64,000 nt of DNA from Mauremys mutica (taxonomy: Eukaryota; Chordata; Testudines; Geoemydidae). The stretch lies in assembly GCF_020497125.1 (NCBI RefSeq), contig NC_059081.1, positions 58,796,768 through 58,860,767 of the forward strand, read 5' to 3'. Position 1 is the stretch's first letter. Every line of letters begins with the position of its first letter. The translations under genes and the position numbers were made by a program. A model generated the notes under the pieces. The model was given only the letters and a program-made list of their open reading frames with translations, searched no databases and was not told the origin of the DNA. Below, piece by piece: positions 26,626-52,934 of the stretch.

Positions 26626-27130
26626 AGGGGCGCGCTGAGGTGCGGGGCGGCGGGGCCCGGGAGCCCTGCGGAGGGGCAGTAGGTTTACGGTCAGGTGCCG
26701 TGAGGGGCAGGGATCCGTCTCCACCTCCCCAACCCGGCGTACGGCCACGGCCAGTCACTCACCGCCATGCAGCCTGCGGGGGCCGGTGCCGCTGACGGTT
26801 CCGGCCCGTTGGCCCCCACCCAGCGTTGTAGGGAGCCGCGGGCCGCCCTGGACCGGGTGCCGGCTGTGGAGCGTCCCTGGGACCAGGCGAGCCGCCCCGC
26901 CTCCGAGCACTCGAGACCGGTAGGGACTGTCTGTCACGGCGGGGCGGTTCAGGTGGCGGCTGGGGGTTGTACTGCCGTCCTGCCCCGCCCCGCCCCGCGA
27001 ACTGACACGGGCTAGTAGGGAACGGGGGGCATCCGTGACCCCAACCTGCAGAGCACCTGGCTCTGCCCCGGGGCCAGCAGGCCCACATCCCATTCCTCAG
27101 GCACCCCCTCCGCACCCCACTTTGTGCTGT
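26626..27130 (-). promoter_or_regulatory. ICA1L: CpG-island promoter and non-coding exon 1 of ICA1L
   Basis: The stretch is dense in CpG, with GC-box runs (CCCCGCCCCGCCCCGCG near 26983-27000), and is the only such island left of WDR12. On the minus strand a strong splice donor GCATGGCG|GTGAGT ends at 26763. This suits a non-coding first exon running from somewhere near 27000 down to 26763, spliced to the exon at 13321. The ATG next to the donor would then open only a three-codon upstream frame. The transcription start is not determined. Confidence 0.65.
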
Positions 27131-30100
27131 CTGGTTGCTGCCCTGACACCCAGAGGTGGCTGCATTTCAGTGGTACCTTTATAAATAATGGGTGTGTCAC
27201 CTACTGTGGGGTGAAAGGGTGCATGTGCCCTCAAATATTTAATCCAGCCTTACCTGGTGTCATGTTCTCTTCTGGTGGTGGTGGTTTGCCCAAGGGTACA
27301 GGGAGCTTTACAGGCAAGTAAGAAGACATGGGCTCTGCCCTTTTTAAACTTCCACTCTAAACTAGACATGACATTGCCTAATAGTGTCAACCAGCCAAGG
27401 ATGGGGATGGGGATGGGGATGATACAGGTTTTCTCCTTGTCTCGTATATAGGCATAAAAGTGAGAGCTAATCGCACAGGCCAGAGCAGCAATGTCTGATG
27501 GAAAGCTAACCTGGAAGTAATTTTGTTCTGAGAAAGTCATCTCTACTGTCATTCCAAATCCTATGGACTACTTATGCCCCATTTAATTCTGAAGATGGTG
27601 ACCAGCTCCAAAGGTAATAGGTGCATGCAGATTTTACTGCGTATTCCAGTGACATTTAAAATTTCACGTTTTTTCCCAAATATTTAATTGTGTTCCAGTT
27701 GAGGGAGCCCTGAAAACAAAACATTTAAAATGGGGTGGGGAGAGGGAGGAAATCCTGCTGAGACTACTGTTCTTGCATTCAACAAAAATCATCCAGAGTG
27801 AAAGATGTACCTCTGAGGTAAAAAGAGAAACGAGGAAAGTCAAGTGGAAAAAAAAATGAACACAAAACTTAAGTATTGCTTTGTGCCAAAAACTAAATAG
27901 GCAGCCTCTTGTCTTAAATAACCGCTTTAAAATATTGCTCTATACTGTCCAGTACAGTATTATTTGATGTATACTAAGAGACAGCTTCTGCTAGCAAACC
28001 TTTGCTAATTGCTTAAAGTTTTCAATGTAAGTAAAAGAAAAATGAAAAACAATTGTTAAGACTTTTCAGTTAAGATTGACCAAAATTGTGATTCTTAGAG
28101 CACAAGACTGGTGAAAGAATAGTTAGCTATACAATTCTGTCCTCACAGCAGTGAAACATAGTTGAATATCTTTGTGGAATTGTCATAAATCCAGTCCAGT
28201 ATTCTCAAACTATTGATTTATTCCACACTACAGCCCCAATCCTGCAAGTTTCCATGGCCAGACCCTGTGCTTATGTACAATAACATGCAGGATCAGGGCT
28301 TAAAAGGGAATCAGCACTAGAATTCTCCTTTCTTTTTTTTTAATGCCAACTTCAAAAAAGAAACTCACAAGCAGGATATTGATTAGACAAGGTGTAGAAG
28401 AAAAGAAATTATTTTTAACTTAAACAGGAACAAAGTAAAAATCTGACATGGCACTTCTTTCCTATCCAAAAGTTAAAAGGCACTTTTAATTGCAAATCCT
28501 ACAGTCCTCACTTAGGCAAAAATGAGTAAATGCTACAATATGATCACTTGTCATTCATCTTATTGTTAAAGAAACAAACTATTTCCCAGTCTATTTATAT
28601 AGTTCCTTGGTCTGCGTGTATAGTTAGGACACACAAAACTGTAGAAGAAAAATATACACAAATATATTGGTAAGAAGTAGAATCATCTTCAGATGGGATA
28701 CTCAAGCATTCTTGGTTCTAGAGAATTTTCATTGTGTTCCAAGAATTGATTCACTATTTGTCCCCTATTTTAAAATCAGCTCATACTGACCATTCAAATT
28801 GGTATGATGAGAGGTAAACACACATACTCTTGGAAAAACTGCTTCATTAAGACCTTTGTAAATTAGAGCATAGGACCCGAACAGAATCTATAAAACATTT
28901 TCAAGGCCAGTTAAACAATTTTCCTTAATCTCTAGATAGACTCTGAATGTAAACTGAGTAGAGAGCAGGGGCGATACTGATGTAATCTTGTATTGTGTAA
29001 CATCTGGTATCATTTTATAATGTTGGGCAAGTTATAGTGCTTTTCTAAATTTAAAAAAAAAAAAGTGAACCTTTTGAACTACAACCTGTGTGTAATCCAA
29101 AGGTGACCACTTACAGTAAACACAATGGATCATAATACAGTACTGTAATTTCAAGTGGGCTTTTTTTGATTGATACAATATTTGATAATTACTTAAAACT
29201 TCAGCTGGTCACTTCAGTGATGCAACTGTAGCAGACACAAGATTTTGACTCATTGCCTGAAACATGTCACAATTCTCTTATGCTGGAAGAATGCAGAGCT
29301 TGCAATTATGGATATGGTTCTACCAGTACTAGCTGTTGGATTTCTTTTAGTTTGTTTCTTTAAACATCAGCCTTGATACCTGCTCCCAGGGAAATTTGTA
29401 GGCAGAGCAGAATTCTGAAGATGCATTTACAGTAGCCTCATACTGTTCTGAATAGAGGACAAGTTTGGCAACAGGGATAACTAGAAAGAAATACGAAAGT
29501 GGTGTATCAGCAGCTCACTCTGAGTTCTGGTATTAAAGGGGAAATCCAACAGCAGAAACAATTAGAAAGGTGCCCAGGCCTATGAGACTGAGTGTTAAAA
29601 CATGAGTTCTCTTGGGGGATGGGGGAGAGGAAGGCAAGATTATGTATTTATTTATGTACATCCATTAATCTTAAAAGAACAACTCATGTGTATAACCTGT
29701 ACTACTTATTTTGTCTGTCAAAGCTACAAAAATAAGTGGAAACTAGAACTATAGGTCATTCATGCACTGGTAATTCAGAGAAATAATACTCACTGACTGA
29801 TGTATCCATTTTTTTTAATTGGCTGCTGGTGGAGAACACAGCTAAGCAGCAGTATATTTGATTAAAACACAGTAACAATGGTTGTGTGCATGAGATTTTT
29901 TTTCTTTACAATTAAAATGTATATTTTAACCTTTGGAACATTATTTACTTCTAATCATGCATATCAGAATGCAAGTTTAGATGTCCTTGCACTATACATT
30001 CAAACCACAGACCCTTTTTTCTTCCAAGTTAAAAATAAATAAATCAGAAAATAGAATTTTTCCCTCAGTTACTTTTTATAAAGACTAGGCAAGAATGTAA

Positions 30101-32066
30101 ATTACAAACCTAGAAATGGCCTTTGGAATACTCTAAAAGGATAAGGAGAGCAAACTGATCTCTGAACCCCCTCCATCAACTAAAAGGCCACTCCATCAGT
30201 CTTTATTCAGTCAAGACCCCCTCTACAAGGCAGTTTTGCCTAAGGATTACATGTCTAGGCACAAAAATACCACATTTTTACATTTAAAAAAAAATTAAAC
30301 CAACAATACTAAATTCTAGCCCCTTTTAATAATTCATAAATGGTTTTTGCTTCATTATTTTAATGTCTTTTATTGCTGTCAAAGAATCTTGGAACAAATC
30401 TAAAGTCTTTCTTTACATGGGTACCACCTGAAGCACACACCATCAGATTTTTGCAGTCCTCAGTGAAGAATAATATGGGGACCTCTATTCTTAGCCTGTG
30501 ACTTAACTATGTTGTAAAAATATTAATCTTATTGAAAACCAAGACCTATATCATTTTAAAAAAAATGCAAAAACACTCAGACTTTAAATGTTTGGGGTTG
30601 GTTTATAACAAGAATGTGTAGTTTAGGAATGATTAGTTCCTTTGATACCCTGAACTATTTGTATACTATTTAATGAGGCAGAGCTCTTCCACTAGAGCTT
30701 GTAATTAAAACAGTACCACCAGGGGAGGAAGTGAGCCCCCATGGATGTCTAACTATTTTGATACAAGACTGAAGCTTTGTGACATTTCTATTTTCTCTTC
30801 TCCCCAGAAAACAGGTGAATTGTTGATCTACATCCTCTAAAATAAAGCTGATTGTGCATTAAATGCCACATCCTCAACCCAGCTAAATGCACAGATTGCT
30901 TCTACTAAATTGTAAAGAAAGTTCTCTAATGCAAGTTATTTACTGATGTGAAAATATACCGAGAGAGATCTGAGCATTTAACTTGCTCTTTGTTAAAGAA
31001 TGTGTTCTAGTACTGAGATTCTCAGGCAACTGTCACACATGTTGAACCCTTATTATTTAATAGGAAATATTACTCAGAAGACCCCAGATTAAGATGATTT
31101 AGTAATTTCATGTGGGGGAGGGTAAGAGAAAAAAAATCATATACACAACTCCTTGGGGTATACAGCTCAGAATAGACAGTTACAATAAATGGATCTGATA
31201 AAACATTGCTTTGTCTGCAGTCTTTTTGCCAATGGGTACTTAGTTTGTTTGGACTGGGCACCCTATATTGCACAATAAGGGTTTCCTTAGCAGTTGGATA
31301 TTCCATTAATGCATTACTGTTTAGTATGTTAATCTGGCTAATGAATTGAGCATTTTTTCAATATCAGCCAGTAATTTTTTTTTAAAGTGTACATTTACAC
31401 CACTTTAACTTATGAATGACAGGAATCAAAATATTCCATTTGCCAATAAAATCAAGAGAGAACACCTTGAAACTATAATGGTGACATAATTTGCATCACA
31501 ACCCTATTAAGAACCTTATCTTAATTCCATTTCTTTCAGTGGAAGCAGGATCAGACATTGTTCAGGGGTGAGGGGTGAATCTTGAGCTAATAAGCACCTC
31601 CAGCCCCCACTGAAGCAACTGAAAATTGTGTAACTCAAGTACCTACTTGAGCTCAGACCATAATATACTGAACTTTATAGATAAAAGCTTTATAAAAAAA
31701 CGTGAATTAATACAAAATAATTTAGTCTAGTGAGTAATTTGTCTAGCAATCTCAGTAACACTATTAAAAGTAAACTCCAATGTTCTTTATATAGTCCTTA
31801 TGAGAGAAAAGGGGACAATTGTTTGATTTCAGTATCAGACCAGATAAGTGTGAGGTTGCTTGGTGGTTCTGTCTTTCTGTTATAAATACATATACATGTT
31901 GCTATAATACAAAAACCAGAAAGGGCTGCTTTCTGGTACAAAGTAGAAGCAGACATTTTTTCTAGGAGGCTGTTTTCTTCAGATGCTGAACTGTACGTTA
32001 TCTAAAAACTTCCAACAGGTTAGGGCTACTGGAAAGTAACCTCTAAAATCTTCTTGCCATTCATTT
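27131..32066. other. ICA1L-WDR12 spacer including WDR12 3' UTR
   Basis: No coding exon is visible. WDR12 transcription (minus strand) must end in this stretch. Candidate minus-strand poly(A) signals are ATTAAA at about 31054-31059 and AATAAA at 30369-30374 and 30202-30207; I cannot choose between them. A short GGGGAT hexamer run is at 27400-27420. Unlike the rest of the window, the part 27600-32000 shows no clear transposon apart from a weak repeat near 28230-28305. Confidence 0.5.
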
Positions 32067-45990
<13,924 letters not shown>

Positions 45991-46365
45991 TGGGTCGGAG
46001 AGGGCGAGGCTGGGCCGGGGCTGTGTGTGCGTCTGTGCCCAGCTGAGGACTGACACGGAATGCAGGACAGAAGGCTGGACGCGGCCCTGAGCGCTCTCCC
46101 CCCAGCCAGCGAAGCAGAGCGAGCACGTGTCTCGGAGCCGCAGTCAATCAGCCCGGAGCAGCGGCGCAGATCGAGCATTCCGCCAGCGATTAGTGGGGGC
46201 TGCTCTTAAGGGCCCGGAGCCGCTCCCCCGGTCAAGCCACTCTGGGCGCCCCGCCCACCAGTTCCTGGCTGGGTGAGAATGGGAGCTACTCGCGCACGCA
46301 CCCACGCTGCAGCCTGTGAGGCAAACGCAGAGACGCCACCCTTCATTACGGCAGGCTCCATGGAA

Positions 46366-46390
46366 ACTACCAGTCCCAGCATGCAGCGCG
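46366..46390 (+). promoter_or_regulatory. ZNF143/STAF-type motif 1
   Basis: ACTACCAGTCCCAGCATGC followed by AGCGCG. It matches the long ZNF143 (SBS) consensus ACTACAA-TCCCAGCATGC-nn-GCG with one change. Confidence 0.8.
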
Positions 46391-46425
46391 GCCCACGGGG
46401 ATGGCAGTCGACGAGGTGTCCCGGG

Positions 46426-46451
46426 ACTACAAATCCCAGCATGCATAGCGC
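46426..46451 (+). promoter_or_regulatory. ZNF143/STAF-type motif 2
   Basis: ACTACAAATCCCAGCATGC followed by ATAGCGC. A near-perfect ZNF143 consensus in the same orientation, exactly 60 bases after motif 1. Confidence 0.88.
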
Positions 46452-46457
46452 AAGAGG

Positions 46458-46483
46458 CCACAACTCCCAATGTGCCATGCGCC
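46458..46483 (+). promoter_or_regulatory. ZNF143-like motif 3 (degenerate)
   Basis: CCACAACTCCCAATGTGCC followed by ATGCGCC. It keeps the TCCCA core and GCGC tail but has several changes, so it is probably a weak site. Confidence 0.45.
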
Positions 46484-47059
46484 GCCTCACAGCAGGGTAG
46501 CGATTTCTTCTCCGTGCAACCTGTAAGCTTCAGTAAGGGCATTTGGGGGCCATTATTTCCGGGTTGTACGGTGGCCCGTGGGGACCAGATCACACGGTAG
46601 GGAGTGCGTTGCTGCGCCTGCGCTGTACGGCTGTCTCCATGGTGGTGCCTGCGAGAGCCAAGACGAGGTTGAGTAGACTCGTTCTGAATTTTCTCTCCGC
46701 TTCCCTGACTCCCCTGCAGGGTTCGCGGCAGCTGAGGCGGGAGGAGCCGCGCCCAGTCTGCCCTCCCCACCCCCACCGCGCGCGGGGCGTTCTGGCTCCC
46801 AGACCTGCCGGGGGCTGTGGGGCGGCGCCGCCGCGGAGGGGGGGGCAGCCCCCCGGGGCTATTGTTCTGCGGGGCCAACATGGCGGGGGCCCGGCTCTGC
46901 CGCCGGGAGGTCCTGGCAGCGCGGCCGCCGGCGCTGCTCGCCGCCCGGCGTGAGGAGAGGTAGAGCCGCTGCCCTGCCTCGCCCCCGCCGCGGGGAGTGG
47001 ACCCGGCCCGCAGCCCCTCAGTGCGGGGACGGACAGGGGAGGGCAGAGGGGACCGCTGC

Positions 47060-47440
47060 CATCAATGTGGGGGAGGGAGGGTCAGGACAGGACCCGCTGC
47101 CCCCCCCCAATGTGGGGAGGGGGGATCAGGACAGGACCCGCTGCCCCCCCCAGTGTGGGGAGGGAGGGTCAGGGCAGAACCCGCTGCCCCCCCCCAATGT
47201 GGGGAGGGAGGGTCAGGGCAGAACCCGCTGCCCCCCCCCCAATGTGGGGAGGGGGGATCAGGACAGGACCCGCTGCCCCCCAGTGGAGGGAGGGGGGATC
47301 AGGACAGGACCCGCTGCCCCCCAGTGGAGGGAGGGGGGATCAGGACAGGACCCGCTGCCCCCCAGTGGAGGGAGGGGGGATCAGGACAGGACCCGCTGCC
47401 CGCCAGTGAGGAGACGGGAGAGGGGTAGTTAGGACAGGAC
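47060..47440 (+). repeat. ~41-bp G/C-rich minisatellite in CARF intron 1
   Basis: Tandem units combining 'GGATCAGGACAGGACCCGCTG' type sequence with CCCCCC and GGAGGGAGGGG runs, about eight or nine copies. The last units repeat at 41-base spacing (47298, 47339); earlier ones vary to about 48. All three plus frames stay open (114-160 residues) and give different peptides. This marks a non-coding repeat. Confidence 0.92.
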
Positions 47441-47699
47441 CCGCTGCCTGTCGGGGGGGTGGGGGGGTGCTCTGGACAGGACCGGCTGTGCCTCCTGGAG
47501 TCAGGTCGTGACCTACTGTACCCTTGGTGCTGGGGAGAGAGATTAAGGGTTCAGGTTAAGGCCCATGGGGAGATGGAAGAGTGGTTATCAAGCCTAGATC
47601 CCACTGTCTTCTTCCTTTTGAAGCGGAGGGCTTTTGCTGTATATGTCAATGAGACATTTACAGGTCCATCATTGTTTGACATTTCCCTCTACAAATTAT

Positions 47700-48658
47700 G
47701 CTGGTAGAGTTGGGGACATAGCCCCTGGGATGTATGCGTATAACATGTATGCACACATCCTGTACAGTTCTCTATGAGATACCCAAATCTTATACACCAG
47801 TAACTCTGTATGTTTCATGTACTTGTTCACTATTGATGATTTACTGATGTGATTTGGTGAACCTTAATGTTCATGTAACACAACATCTAAAAATAAAGTT
47901 TTATTAAAATCAAATTTGGTGGATTTTAAAAAAGTACTGTACTTATAAGTGAATTCAGTATTTTGGAGAAAGATGTTTACCTTGCATCTGTTTGATTCCT
48001 TAGTTATGGCTTCGCTATAAGTGAGTAGCTGTATCTGTCTAAAATGTGTGGTGGTTCTGTGGGTAACCTGATAGAGAAGGAAGGGTTGTCTTGATGTTTT
48101 AAATTAGTAAGATTTATATGCTTTCTTCAGAAACACATTTTTAAAAAAATCAATGTCTTGCAAGTGTAATTGATGTAAATGCTTTTTTGTTGGTTTTTTA
48201 TATCTGTAATATGTACACCTAGTTAATAATTGCAGAAAGACACTAAGCAATAGCTTTTCCACAATTTTTTAAAAAGCCTACTGAATAATTTCTATAGTTT
48301 ATAGAAATAAAATGAAAGGCACTATATAAGTGGATCAGCAGTTTCTCTGAGTCTTTCTTAGCTCCCCTCACAACAAAGATTAAGAAAATTTAGGTCATAT
48401 GTTACAAATATGTGTGTGGCCAGTGTAATTCATTTTCATTCAAGAAGCCATGACTATTGAATATGCTCAATTACTTTACTCTCACCGGTACCCATTATTA
48501 ATGATTTAGTTGATGTAGAAATGTCTCATAAAACACACTTCGTTTGAAGGGGCTTTTAATTGCATCAAGGCTGTGTGACTGTCTCAAACTGTTTCTCATA
48601 ACTCAGCACTATTTTCATGGAAAATTGGGGACAATATTGCTATTGATTCCTTGAGTAT
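47700..48658. other. CARF intron 1, nothing recognised
   Basis: AT-rich intron without a clear exon or repeat boundary. Confidence 0.5.
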
Positions 48659-48666
48659 GACATAAC

Positions 48667-49379
48667 TAGGGCCCTACCAAATTCATGGTCCATTTTGGTC
48701 AATTTCACAGTCATGGGATTCTAAAAATCATAAATTTCATGATTTCAGTTATTTAAATCTGAAATTTCACAATGTTGTAATTGTAGAGGGTCCTGATCCA
48801 AAAAGATTTTTTTGGTGGGGGTGTTGCAGTACTACTACACTTGCTTCTGCACTGCTGCTCGTCGAGGCACTGCTTTCAGAGCTGAGCAGCTGGAGAGCGG
48901 CAGCTGCTGGCCAGGAGCCCAGCTCTGAAGGCAGAGCTGCCACCAGCAGCAACACAGAAGTAAGGATGGCGGAGTATGGTATTGCCACCCTTACTTCTGT
49001 GCTGCTGCCTGCAGATCTGGGCCCTCAATCAGTAGCTGCCACTGTCTGGCCACCCAGCTCTGAAGGCAGCAGCAAGAGTGGCAGGGTATGGTATTGCCAC
49101 TCATACTTCTGCACTACTGCTGGTGGGGCGCTGCCTTCAGAGCTGTGTGCCTGGCCAGCAGCCAGTGCTCTCTGGCTGTTCAGCTCTGAAGTCAGCGCAG
49201 AAGTAAGGGAGGCAATACCATTACCTCCCTAAAATAACCTAGTGACCCCCCCGCAACTCCCTTTTGGGTCTGGACCCCAAATTTGCAAAACACTGGTCTC
49301 CCCTGTGAAATCTGCATAGTATAGGGTAAAAACACACAAAAGACCAGATTTTCATGGCTGTGAATTTGGTAGGTCCCTA
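48667..49379. mobile_element. 713-bp hAT element, non-autonomous, perfect 8-bp target duplication
   Basis: Inverted ends TAGGGCCCTACCAAATTCA (48667) and TGAATTTGGTAGGTCCCTA (to 49379) bound the element. Identical 8-mers GACATAAC lie directly outside (48659-48666 and 49380-49387). The interior has internal GC-rich repeats built on 'CTTACTTCTGTGCTGCTG' and 'CAGAGCTG' words. No transposase is present. Sequence of this style also appears around 490-610. Confidence 0.92.
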
Positions 49380-49389
49380 GACATAACTA

Positions 49390-52300
49390 ACTTCTTTAAA
49401 ACTTTTTTTTTCTATCATAAGATGGAAATAAGATCAACAGTAAGGTATTTACTCATCATAACTTCTCTTACTGGTACCAGAAAATATGAAATTGCACATA
49501 TCAAATTTGATTGTACCTTTGTATTACTCCAGGTACAGATTTCAAGAAGTGTCTTTGTATTTTTCCAAATCCCTCTCTGTTTTTTCAGTGTATGCTTCTT
49601 ATGCAAAGCATGCTTATCTGCTAGAGCAGTGGAATAACCTGTCCCTTTTGCGACTTAGTTTTCTTCTATAACTAAAATACTGTAGTCATGAGAATAATTA
49701 GAAGTTCAGTTCTAAATCTTAGTGCTCTCATCTGTATTTAGGGACCACTCTTTCACTGCCTTCAGTAGGAGGCCTCACAATAATAGATCTATGGAAAACA
49801 GGAGCAAGACTTGGTAAGAGAACTTAAAGTCACTTCAGTCTGGAACTGCCACTCATTGGGAACCACTGCTTGCTATGCCCAGGTTACTGTTTCTATTAAT
49901 TGATACCTAAAAATGTCATATAAATTTCTAAAGTGTTGGAAAAAAGAAAATACACAAAATAAATTTAAAAATATTCTGGTTGAAAAAAATCAATAAACCT
50001 ATACAATTTTTAAAAATAGTGTTCTGACTACAGTAAGAGCTTCTTATAAAAATATTGGATAGTGTGTCACAATACTGGTCTCACAGCTGTAGTTTGCTGA
50101 GGGTTAACTGGGCTGTAAAGAGCAAAAAATTCATCTCCATCTTGCTGGTTCCCAGTCCCTCTCTAGAGTTTGGTGTCCTACGCAATATAAGTTTGCTGAT
50201 CTCAAAGTAGTTGGCAAGAACATACAGCACATTACTAAAAGAACCACTGCTATTGGTGACCATAGTCTCATCAGAGTAATAAAGGACTGAATGGGCATTG
50301 TCTCTGTGTACCCTAGGCTTTTTTTCCCCTTCACTAAAAAGTCTCATCAAAGCTACAGTGGTTCAGCTTCACTGCCAACTGGGAGAACTAGCATACAACT
50401 GGATTCTAGGTGGTAGCTATTATTTTAAGTCTTATGTTGTGTAACCCTTCTCAGAACAGGTATATATTTCTCAGTGTTTAAAACGCTGATGCCAGTCAAC
50501 ACCTTGCCTATGCTCGCACTTCCACTTGCCAGTATTTGTATCTATACAACTGAACCAGTGATAGCAAGTGGTACATTTTAAATTTCATACTGTAGACAGA
50601 GCCATTGGCTATAAACTTTTACCCCTACAAGGTGGAGCTGAGGCCTGTTGGCAGGGTACAGCAAATGTTTGTGCAGTACCTATCTGACACACCTGCAGAG
50701 AGCTCTACTTTCAATCCAGCACTACAGAAACATTAAATTCATTCATACTCACACAAAAAGGCCGATAGAGGAACCAATATGAAAATAGAACTTCATTCTC
50801 AACATTCTGTACAATTTATAATATAAAATAAATGTATGTATTAAATAATCCAGATATATTTTAAAGAATCCAGATATTTGATAGCTTTACTCCAGATTTG
50901 TAAATGCTGCATCAAAGGGAGAGGGAGTTATTTGGGTATACTAGTTGACCCAGACAAAATCTTCAACATGTGTATAACTGAACTGTCTGATTTGAAGAAC
51001 ATAATAGCAACTATTATTTTGTAATCTATTATTAAATATTTATTTACTCCTAAATGAGATTAAAATTACATCTGTGGAAAGCCATTTTGCAGACAGTGCA
51101 CTTAATTTTTTTCAAAAGACTAAATTCTATTGCTTAGACTAAAATACCTTATTTTACTATTTTTATTAGAGAGATTAATAATACATTTAATAATAAAATT
51201 CAATTTACATTGAATGTTTTCTATTGCTCTTGACATCCTTAGTATCTGTGGCTGACTTTCCATATTTGGTCTCAGTCCCATAAGTGAAATTATTTTGAAA
51301 GTTTAAGCTAACTGTTTTCAAATATTTTGGAGGTATGGGAGTGTTGAGGGGGAAAAATGCTTTCCCTCTGTGACCTGGTTTAAACATGGCAGATACTAGA
51401 AATTAGGAACCTGTCACTTTGTATAGTAATTGAGAATTTAAAAAAAATCCAAGTTTGATGAAGATAGGTTAAATAAATTTAAAGATGAATGTTTGAAGTT
51501 GAAATGTTGTTCAAATGCATTGGAAGAATTTATCTCTGAAGGATGATTCACTTAGCTCCAAAAGCCAAATAGGTCAGGCTTTCCTTTTCCATCCATCTCG
51601 TGTGGCTTAGCCAAATGAACTTGTGTGCTCAACAGGCTGAATGTTTATGTTCAAAAAATTTACCAGCTAACCTGATGGAACTTGGAAGCTCTGCTGATGA
51701 AGGAAATAGAGGCTGAAAGGCAAAGCCAAATAGGTCCAGTTACAGCAATTTATCAGCCGCACTGGTGAAACTGATCGAATGTGTAAAGTTTGTACAATAT
51801 GCAAGCTAAATAACCGTGGAATACTTTTTCTTATTAAAAGAAAATTATTTGAGGAAAAAACTCTTGGAAAAAATCAGGATACCAAAATTAAAATGTCTTC
51901 TACAAAGATGGTCTTGTTTTATGCCATGTATATTTCATGGTGTGTGGTACACTTTAACATATGTAATGAATTAACTCACTTGGTGTTCTATCGATCATTG
52001 TATAAGATAAAAAGTGCTCAATCCAGGCAAAACGTAGGTCCTGCAGAAAGTGGTAGGTATCGCTTCTCTTTGTATGCTTGAATGTTGTGTTCTGGGAAAC
52101 TGCTGCTGGGGGTGCCTTCTGTGGAATTAGAGGTACAACTGAAGTTCTAAAAGCCTCTGGCACTTTTTCTGTTCATCCCATGGTCCTGGCCAAATTCCAG
52201 TTTGGGTAACTGCACTCTTCCTGCCAAAAATGCCCCTGGTAAATTAACAGAATAGATGTTTGCCTTCATTCTGACACTGTTGTTAAGTATTACTTTAAAA

Positions 52301-52812
52301 TAGTTGTTTCACTTCAGAGTTGGCTGCATGTCAGAGATGGGTGAAGCAATTCTTGTGTGTTCATTATAAAAATTTCACTAATGGATTTTTTACAGAGTGC
52401 TTTCGTGATCCCTCTGGATGAAAGACACTAATTATATAAATGTATATGGTCACTTTTTGTATAAAACTACATATATGCACAAACAATGGATCAAAATCTC
52501 CCAGACTTACTAAAGCAAAACTTTTTGAGGTAAGAGCCTATCCATGATCCTGTAGAAATCAATTGACATTTTTCTTGGGTGAGAACTGAATAAAGATATG
52601 TCAGGTTTTGGCACTTTATGAAGCAGGGGCTATATCCCAGTCTCATGGAAGTCAATGGGAGGTTTGCCATTTATTTAAAATGGAATGAGGCTTTGCCGAA
52701 GTTCATAAGCTCTACATTTTAAAATAATACAAAATAAATGCGGTGACCTATAGGATGAGGTAAAAGTACATCCTGGATGGGAGGCTGGATTAAAGTACTG
52801 TGACTTTTCCAG
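49390..52812. other. CARF intron; one unassigned frame
   Basis: Mostly AT-rich sequence with no exon. On the minus strand, 50350-50081 reads an 89-residue frame with 'NSSGSFSNVLYVLANYFEIS' and 'SREGLGTSKMEMNFLLF'. An overlapping frame at 50334-50131 suggests decay. The peptide looks protein-like, but I do not recognise it; it could be a retrocopy or repeat relic. Confidence 0.35.
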
Positions 52813-52934
52813 GCTGCCCTGTAATGGAAGAAAATGGAGTTGACCATGACGTCAGCCTGGAAACATCTAATGACTTACTGGTAGTCAACTGTAATAGTAC
52901 AGGAGAGTCAGAAACAGATGGCCAAGTGTTTCAG
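52813..52934 (+). CDS. CARF: CARF coding exon with probable start codon
   Basis: Acceptor TTTTCCAG before 52813 and donor GTGAGA after 52934. The likely start ATG is 52824, followed by 36 further codons that include 'SNDLLVVNCNSTGESETDGQ' and end VFQ at a codon boundary. Human CARF begins with a comparable 'ME.SNDSL' stretch ending '.AQVFE', which supports this start, although the exon is also open upstream of the ATG. CARF (calcium-response factor, ALS2CR8) is a nuclear transcription factor that binds the CaRE1 element of BDNF promoter III. Its DNA-binding part is not in the window. Confidence 0.88.

Noticed and set aside
25595..26758. Long minus-strand open frames (387 and 284 residues) and a plus-strand one in the same place
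   Set aside because: They run across the 43-bp minisatellite; a unit not divisible by three and free of stops keeps several frames open. No domain is present.
46144..46881. 245-residue minus-strand frame upstream of WDR12
   Set aside because: It lies in the CpG-island promoter and is read through ZNF143 and ETS motifs; low stop density from GC content explains it.
46950..47432. Three plus-strand open frames of 114-160 residues
   Set aside because: All three frames are open at once over the 41-bp minisatellite, giving unrelated repetitive peptides.
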